54,125 nt of DNA from Verrucomicrobiota bacterium (GTDB lineage Bacteria; Verrucomicrobiota; Verrucomicrobiia; Chthoniobacterales; JAFAMB01), in NCBI GenBank assembly GCA_019239825.1, contig JAFAZK010000219.1, positions 1 to 54,125 of the forward strand, read 5' to 3'. A program made the position numbers and the translations under genes. Below, in pieces: positions 52,941 to 54,125 of the stretch (the first letter of the stretch is position 1; every line of letters begins with the position of its first letter). Below the pieces are notes generated by a model. The model was not told the origin of the DNA. It made no database searches and saw only the letters and a list, made by a program, of their open reading frames with translations.

Positions 52941-53750
52941 TCAGGCCACGCACACGCCATCAATTCGCAGCTGTTCAATTTCTTTCGGGTCTGCTTCAGA
53001 CTCGACAAAGGCGTTTGTAAGGATCCGAGAAGGCCCGACCACAAAAGGGGCCATTTTCCCAAACTTCTCCGCAGAGATGATTGCCGCAACCGTACCTGCA
53101 CAGCGAATCAAAGCCTGTTTTAACTCCAGCTCTTCAACCGAAAACGTTGAAACGCCAACCTGCCGATGAACCGCACACACTCCCAAGTAACAGATATCGG
53201 CCCTAAAATCGTTGATGTCCTTAACGGCGCGAGCGCCGGTGGTCACGAGTTCTCGTCCCAGGATTTTGCCACCCAGAACGATCACTTCCACCAGGGGTAG
53301 CTCGGAGAGTGCCGTCGCCACGGGTAGACTTGGTGTCACCGCGGTAAATGGCACCTCGCGTGAAATCCACCGAACGAGTTCATGGTTTGTGCTGCCGCCG
53401 TCAAAAACTACAACACTTTTTGGCTGAATCAGCGCAGCAGCCTTCTCTGCTAAATCGGGTTTGATCGTCCGGGCCTGGGCGGAACGCTCTGCTACCGGTC
53501 GCGGAAACGGCGCAGCCGGCAAAGCCCCGCCATGTACGCGCCGGGCTAACCCTTCCGTCACTAATTGATTTAGGTCCCTGCGGATCGTATCGACAGAAAC
53601 TCGCAAGGAGTTTGCTAGGTCCGCCGCTATCACTTTACCGTGGCTGCTCAACGCCTGCAGAATCAGTTCCCTGCGCTCTACTGGGAATAATTCTAGATCT
53701 GGGGATGCAATATTATGCACGATTGAGCATGATAGTACCGTTTCATGCAT
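52941..53750 (-). CDS. DeoR/GlpR family transcriptional regulator
   Basis: The DeoR-type helix-turn-helix sits near residues 22-78: ERRELILQALSSHGKV, VIAADLANSLRVSVDTIRRDL and the diagnostic RRVHGGAL. The C-terminal sensor domain follows, with VVFDGGSTNHELVRWI and the ISAEKFGKMAPFVVGP block that typically binds phosphosugars. The start at 53750 gives 269 residues; the first 20 residues are not family-like, so a later start is possible. A near-perfect palindrome 36 bases upstream (53786-53809) is a candidate operator. It probably controls the following MFS gene. Confidence 0.9.
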   Translation of the reverse strand: MHETVLSCSIVHNIASPDLELFPVERRELILQALSSHGKVIAADLANSLRVSVDTIRRDLNQLVTEGLARRVHGGALPAAPFPRPVAERSAQARTIKPDLAEKAAALIQPKSVVVFDGGSTNHELVRWISREVPFTAVTPSLPVATALSELPLVEVIVLGGKILGRELVTTGARAVKDINDFRADICYLGVCAVHRQVGVSTFSVEELELKQALIRCAGTVAAIISAEKFGKMAPFVVGPSRILTNAFVESEADPKEIEQLRIDGVCVA

Positions 53751-53785
53751 GCATCGTCAATATTTTTCTAGAATGAACGAGAATA

Positions 53786-53809
53786 TGCGGTATTCAGCCT
53801 GAATACGCA
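53786..53809. promoter_or_regulatory. palindrome upstream of the DeoR-type gene, candidate operator
   Basis: GTATTCAG (53790-53797) and CTGAATAC (53799-53806) are perfect inverted halves around one base. The flanks TGC (53786) and GCA (53807) extend the symmetry after a one-base offset. It lies 36 bases before the regulator's ATG, where an autoregulatory site would be expected. No copy was noticed before the MFS gene. Confidence 0.5.
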
Positions 53810-53988
53810 TGTATTTCTCATAAGATGCTTGTTTCCAATGTGATACGGCGCTGATCAGCCGATAGAGTTTTAACAGACAGAGCCGATCCGCTAGACCAGT
53901 TGGCCGCGCTGCCGCCACCTTTCGCGAAAGCGGCCACTCCATTCCGTCCACTGGCGAGTCCGCCCCAGAGTGCACCCCACCACCCGCC

Positions 53989-54125
53989 TTACCGCAGCAA
54001 CAACTCCGCGATTTGCAGGGCGTTGAGGGCAGCTCCCTTCAGGAGCTGGTCGCCACAGCTCCATAACGCTAAACTGTTCTCCAACGCCGAGTCGATTCGC
54101 AGCCGGCCAACGGCACACTCGCTTT
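53989..54125 (-). CDS. asd: aspartate-semialdehyde dehydrogenase, C-terminal end (cut by window edge)
   Basis: Read on the minus strand from 54123 to the stop at 53989-53991, the frame gives 44 residues beginning [11 protein letters not shown] and ending [17 protein letters not shown]. The VGRLR block and the [16 protein letters not shown] block are the conserved C-terminus of Asd, which makes aspartate semialdehyde for lysine, threonine and methionine synthesis. The usual Trp-Val-x-x-Asp before QL appears as WSCGDQL. The first five sixths or so of the gene lie beyond the window. The 238 bases between asd and the DeoR-type gene contain CTTTCGCGAAAG (near 53922) but no gene. Confidence 0.85.
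   Translation of the reverse strand, partial: SECAVGRLRIDSALENSLALWSCGDQLLKGAALNALQIAELLLR

Noticed and set aside
53757..53975. 72-codon minus-strand frame between asd and the DeoR-type gene
   Set aside because: No ribosome site or family features; it contains the candidate operator and the promoter-proximal region.

Overview
The window looks like a chromosomal segment of a free-living, diderm, soil- or freshwater-type bacterium of moderate GC content. Verrucomicrobiota, probably a Chthoniobacterales-like lineage, is my best inference. The reasons are a perfect TGTTC-N4-GAACA operator (the LexA box form I recall being described for Verrucomicrobia) in front of an imuA-imuB-dnaE2 cassette, many long interspersed palindromes, and several exported S9, M61 and HtrA-type peptidases. 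No rRNA, tRNA, transposase, phage gene or CRISPR array was found.

Layout. (1) 241-2677: hisI-trpE-trpG, joined by ATGA-type overlaps behind a hairpin-rich leader. (2) 3051-5721: a TPR-AAA+ ATPase and a TPR membrane protein. (3) 6023-8656, minus strand: lipB, ruvC and tdh. (4) 9186-11106: a Spy/CpxP-like protein and an aldo/keto reductase. (5) 11313-16595: the SOS mutagenesis cassette imuA-imuB-dnaE2, visibly more AT-rich than its neighbours. (6) 17009-20875: a small TPR protein, gabD, an Mrp/ApbC protein and a small conserved protein. (7) 20906-23713: pyrR-pyrB-pyrC behind a PyrR-binding hairpin whose outer stem contains the pyrR Shine-Dalgarno. (8) 24000-28307: an AraC regulator, a SUI1-like protein and glgP. 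(9) 28496-31863: four overlapping genes (TIM-barrel, RibD-C-like reductase, SRPBCC cyclase-like, ketosynthase). (10) 32012-35025: an HtrA-type protease overlapping a paralogue that has lost its catalytic His and Asp. (11) 35174-39300: a HAD phosphatase, a degenerate histidine-kinase/ChpT-like protein divergent from an NtrC-type sigma-54 activator, and fabG. (12) 39419-43690, minus strand: a YraQ-type permease, a TIGR03943/YcgQ-type protein and a TIR-TM-TPR protein, all overlapping. (13) 44169-51527: an HDAC-family deacetylase, two tandem S9 peptidases and an M61 peptidase. (14) 51659-54125, minus strand: an MFS transporter, its likely DeoR regulator, and the 3' end of asd, cut by the window edge.

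The intergenic space is unusual. Two families of long palindromes (called here family A, about 211 bp, and family B, about 275-280 bp) occur three times each, and a decayed remnant of each lies at 2693-2780. In family B the helix next to the inner arm is kept in all copies but with different base pairs, which argues for selection on, or maintenance of, the folded structure. Other spacers hold inverted arrays of short words such as ACTGCTTACTG, CTATTGGCTAT or CCGCGTAGCGG. Some repeat words have become coding sequence (the end of lipB, the N-terminus of the second S9 peptidase, and the last codons of two convergent genes).

All functional calls rest on motifs and family resemblance read by eye; no database search was run.
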